Assembly (NCBI GenBank): GCA_029256665.1
Contig: JAQSXN010000190.1
Coordinates: 1-7,273, forward strand
DNA from: Paenibacillus sp.
Lineage (GTDB): Bacteria > Bacillota > Bacilli > Paenibacillales > Paenibacillaceae
Direction: 5' to 3'
DNA: 7,273 nt
Position 1 is the stretch's first letter, and the number at the start of each line of letters is the position of its first letter. This document shows positions 6,243 to 7,273 of the stretch, one piece after another. Under the pieces are notes generated by a model, which had not been told where the DNA came from, did not search any database, and saw only the letters and a program-made list of their open reading frames with translations. The position numbers and the translations under genes are program-made.

Positions 6243-7273
6243 GTGCAAATCCATACGGTTAAAAAAGGCGATTCGCTCTGGAAGATTGCCGGAGACTACG
6301 GGGTTCCGCTGAAGCCCCTCCTTGTCGCGAACGGACTTACGGACCAAAGCGTGCTTGTGATCGGCCAAGCGGTCATCGTGCCGACGGAATCCCATAAGAC
6401 CGTTCACAAGGTGCTTGTCGGCGAGTCCTTATGGAAGATCGGCCAGCGCTACGGGGTCACGATCCAGGAGCTGTCATCCGCCAACGGCATTCGCAATCCC
6501 GCGTTGATCTACCCCGGTCAATTGCTGCAAATCCCGGCGCCCGCGAAGCCGATCGTCGAAGTGAACGCATATGTAGAGAAGCTCGGGCAGAGAGGCGCCG
6601 AGCTTACCGGGCAAGTCGGCGATTATTTGACCTATCTAAGCCCGTTTAGCTATCGCGTTCAGCGTACCGGCTCGCTTCAGCCTATCGACGATTCGGCGGC
6701 CATCGCGGCGGCGTACGCCAAGCGCGCCGTGCCGATGATGGTCATCACGAACTTCGAAGGCGACAACTTCAATCCGGATATCGCGCACGCCGTCGTGGCG
6801 GATGCCTCCGTGCAGAATCAACTGATCATGAACATCGTATCCGTCATGGCGCAGAAAGGTTATATGGCGCTTAACGTCGACTTCGAATACGTGCCGCCCG
6901 CGGACAAGACGCTTTATAATACGTTCCTTCAGCGGCTGGTGGATACGCTCCGTCCGTTAGGCTATATGGTTTCGTCCGCGCTTGCCCCCAAGCTGTCCGC
7001 CGCGCAAGCGGGCGCTTTGTACGAAGCGCATGATTACGAAGCCCAGGGACGCATCCTCGACTTCGTTATACTGATGACCTACGAGTGGGGCTGGTCGGGA
7101 GGACCGCCAAGAGCCGTCGCGCCGCTCAACGAGGTCATGAAGGTGGTCAACTACGCGCTTTCCGTCATTCCGGCCAACAAAATCATTATGGGCATTCCGC
7201 TCTACGGATACGATTGGACGCTGCCCTATGTAACGGGAGGCCGGTGGGCGCCCTCGGTCAGCTCGCAGGCTGC
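6243..7273 (+). CDS. Spore cortex-lytic N-acetylglucosaminidase of the SleL/YaaH family (LysM-LysM-GH18; 3' end outside window)
   Basis: A peptidoglycan-binding glycoside hydrolase; 343 codons are visible. Two LysM modules occupy about residues 3-47 and 53-98 (HTVKKGDSLWKIAGDYGVP and HKVLVGESLWKIGQRYGVT are the start of each, both ending in a VP or IP motif). The GH18 domain follows from about residue 105. LNVDFEYV (210-217) carries the likely catalytic Glu215. The first Asp of the DxxDxDxE motif is Met208 and the second is Asn211, as I recall for spore GH18 enzymes. MTYEWGW and GIPLYGYDW are the later GH18 strand motifs. There is no signal peptide, as expected for a protein made in the mother cell and held in the coat by LysM domains. 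SleL of B. cereus degrades cortex fragments during germination. The GTG start is chosen for its ribosome binding site. It is divergent from the pur operon. Confidence 0.9.
   Translation, partial: MQIHTVKKGDSLWKIAGDYGVPLKPLLVANGLTDQSVLVIGQAVIVPTESHKTVHKVLVGESLWKIGQRYGVTIQELSSANGIRNPALIYPGQLLQIPAPAKPIVEVNAYVEKLGQRGAELTGQVGDYLTYLSPFSYRVQRTGSLQPIDDSAAIAAAYAKRAVPMMVITNFEGDNFNPDIAHAVVADASVQNQLIMNIVSVMAQKGYMALNVDFEYVPPADKTLYNTFLQRLVDTLRPLGYMVSSALAPKLSAAQAGALYEAHDYEAQGRILDFVILMTYEWGWSGGPPRAVAPLNEVMKVVNYALSVIPANKIIMGIPLYGYDWTLPYVTGGRWAPSVSSQA

Overview
The window carries the 5' two-thirds of a Bacillota-type de novo purine operon on the minus strand, in the order purE-purK-purB-purC-purS-purQ-purL. 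purL runs off the left edge. A divergent LysM-LysM-GH18 gene of the spore cortex-lytic SleL/YaaH family runs off the right edge on the plus strand. The gene order, PurS as a separate small subunit, the PurR boxes, the guanine riboswitch and the spore-type hydrolase point to an endospore former. The fairly high GC and a nested palindromic intergenic element of a kind I associate with Paenibacillus make Paenibacillus or a close relative the best guess. This is inferred by reading, not by a database search.

Layout from right to left, in the direction of pur transcription. Positions 6047-6090 hold two inverted PurBox-like sites. They are followed by a sigma-A promoter (TTGACA, 17 bp, TAAACT; 6016-6044). 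A leader of about 375 nt begins with a C74-type (guanine) purine aptamer (5913-5976) and ends with an intrinsic terminator (5672-5713), 40 nt before purE. Between the two, 5726-5909 can fold into a multibranched RNA closed by about 20 long-range base pairs. I recognise no known RNA class there, and it is the most interesting item in the window. purE and purK overlap by 4 nt, purK-purB and purB-purC are separated by a few nucleotides, purS-purQ by 4 nt, and purQ-purL overlap by 23 nt. The one break in this tight packing is a 294-nt gap between purC and purS. Most of it is a nested inverted-repeat element (1546-1730), which must be transcribed with the operon.

The genes work as one pathway. PurS, PurQ and PurL form FGAM synthetase. 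PurK and PurE convert AIR to CAIR through N5-CAIR. PurC adds aspartate to make SAICAR, and PurB removes fumarate to give AICAR (PurB also completes AMP synthesis). Control appears layered: PurR/PRPP at initiation, guanine sensing in the leader, and possibly a further RNA decision before the terminator. The divergent hydrolase has its own strong ribosome binding site and a possible sigma-E promoter, so it is probably expressed in the mother cell during sporulation and is not functionally tied to purine synthesis.
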